Part shown: in pieces, positions 63,926-64,000 of the stretch
Position numbering within the stretch: position 1 is the stretch's first letter
Layout of the letters: each line of letters begins with the position of its first letter
NCBI RefSeq assembly: GCF_001625305.1
Contig: NW_017802491.1
Location: 2,752,890-2,816,889 of the forward strand
Source: Branchiostoma belcheri
Lineage: Eukaryota > Chordata > Leptocardii > Amphioxiformes > Branchiostomatidae
DNA length: 64,000 nt
Direction: 5' to 3'
Position numbers and translations under genes: made by a program
The notes under the pieces: model-generated
What the model was told of the DNA's origin: nothing
The model's input: the letters and a program-made list of their open reading frames with translations, nothing else
Database searches by the model: none

Positions 63926-64000
63926 GTGGGCATGTCCATGTGCAGTCATAGCTGTGTTACTCCAATAACACAAGCATTAGTAATAAGATGAAAGGACTTA
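63926..64000 (+). other. Start of TSC2 intron 42
   Basis: Begins GTGGGC after AAGAAAG; the next coding exon, with the rest of the RapGAP domain, lies beyond the window. Confidence 0.7.

Overview
The window looks like nuclear DNA of a cephalochordate (amphioxus, Branchiostoma type). The evidence is metazoan-style replication-dependent histone genes with 3' stem-loops, intron-rich genes whose intron phases are mutually consistent and whose products read as clear orthologues of vertebrate proteins, an expanded-style C1q gene, many short terminal-inverted-repeat elements, and strong haplotype-like divergence around an assembly gap. The species is an inference from overall character; no species-diagnostic locus was used. 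All exon models were built by hand from splice sites, reading frame and family knowledge.

Layout. 1-650: tandem satellite of about 164 bp. 1.6-5.2 kb: a histone group with H4 (-), H2A (+), H3 (-) and H1 (-), all carrying the same 16-nt stem-loop and no H2B. 6.3-7.2 kb: the last two exons found of a ninjurin gene (-), with a LINE remnant in the intron. 8.4-15.6 kb: a six-exon CDR2/CDR2L-type coiled-coil gene (+), head to head with ninjurin. 19.2-27.9 kb: a complete 27-exon CLCN7 gene (-), the lysosomal 2Cl-/H+ exchanger. 28.6 kb: a tRNA-like Pol III element. 28.9-30.0 kb: a second divergent histone pair, H2A (-) and H4 (+). 30.5-31.0 kb: two MITE-like elements. 31.5 kb to the right end: TSC2 (tuberin, +), 42 coding exons seen, running off the window inside the RapGAP domain. 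A single-exon collagen/C1q gene (45.5-46.5 kb, -) lies antisense in the 11.3 kb TSC2 intron 22. An N gap at 54697-54716 is flanked by a duplicated piece of TSC2 exon 26 and intron 26, most likely two haplotypes laid end to end.

How the genes relate. CLCN7 and TSC2 are divergent neighbours (separated by the histone pair) and both act at the lysosome: CLCN7 sets lysosomal chloride and acidity, TSC2 is the Rheb GAP that switches off mTORC1. From memory, CLCN7, TSC2 and a C1q/TNF-related gene (C1QTNF8) all lie in human 16p13.3, so this may be a preserved chordate linkage. I found no operon-like, CRISPR-like or otherwise clearly novel multi-gene system. The most unusual signals are the nested C1q gene, the conserved linkage, a strong dispersed enrichment of the palindrome TACATGTA in the introns, several clean TIR/TSD elements, and a 13-residue repeat tract in TSC2.
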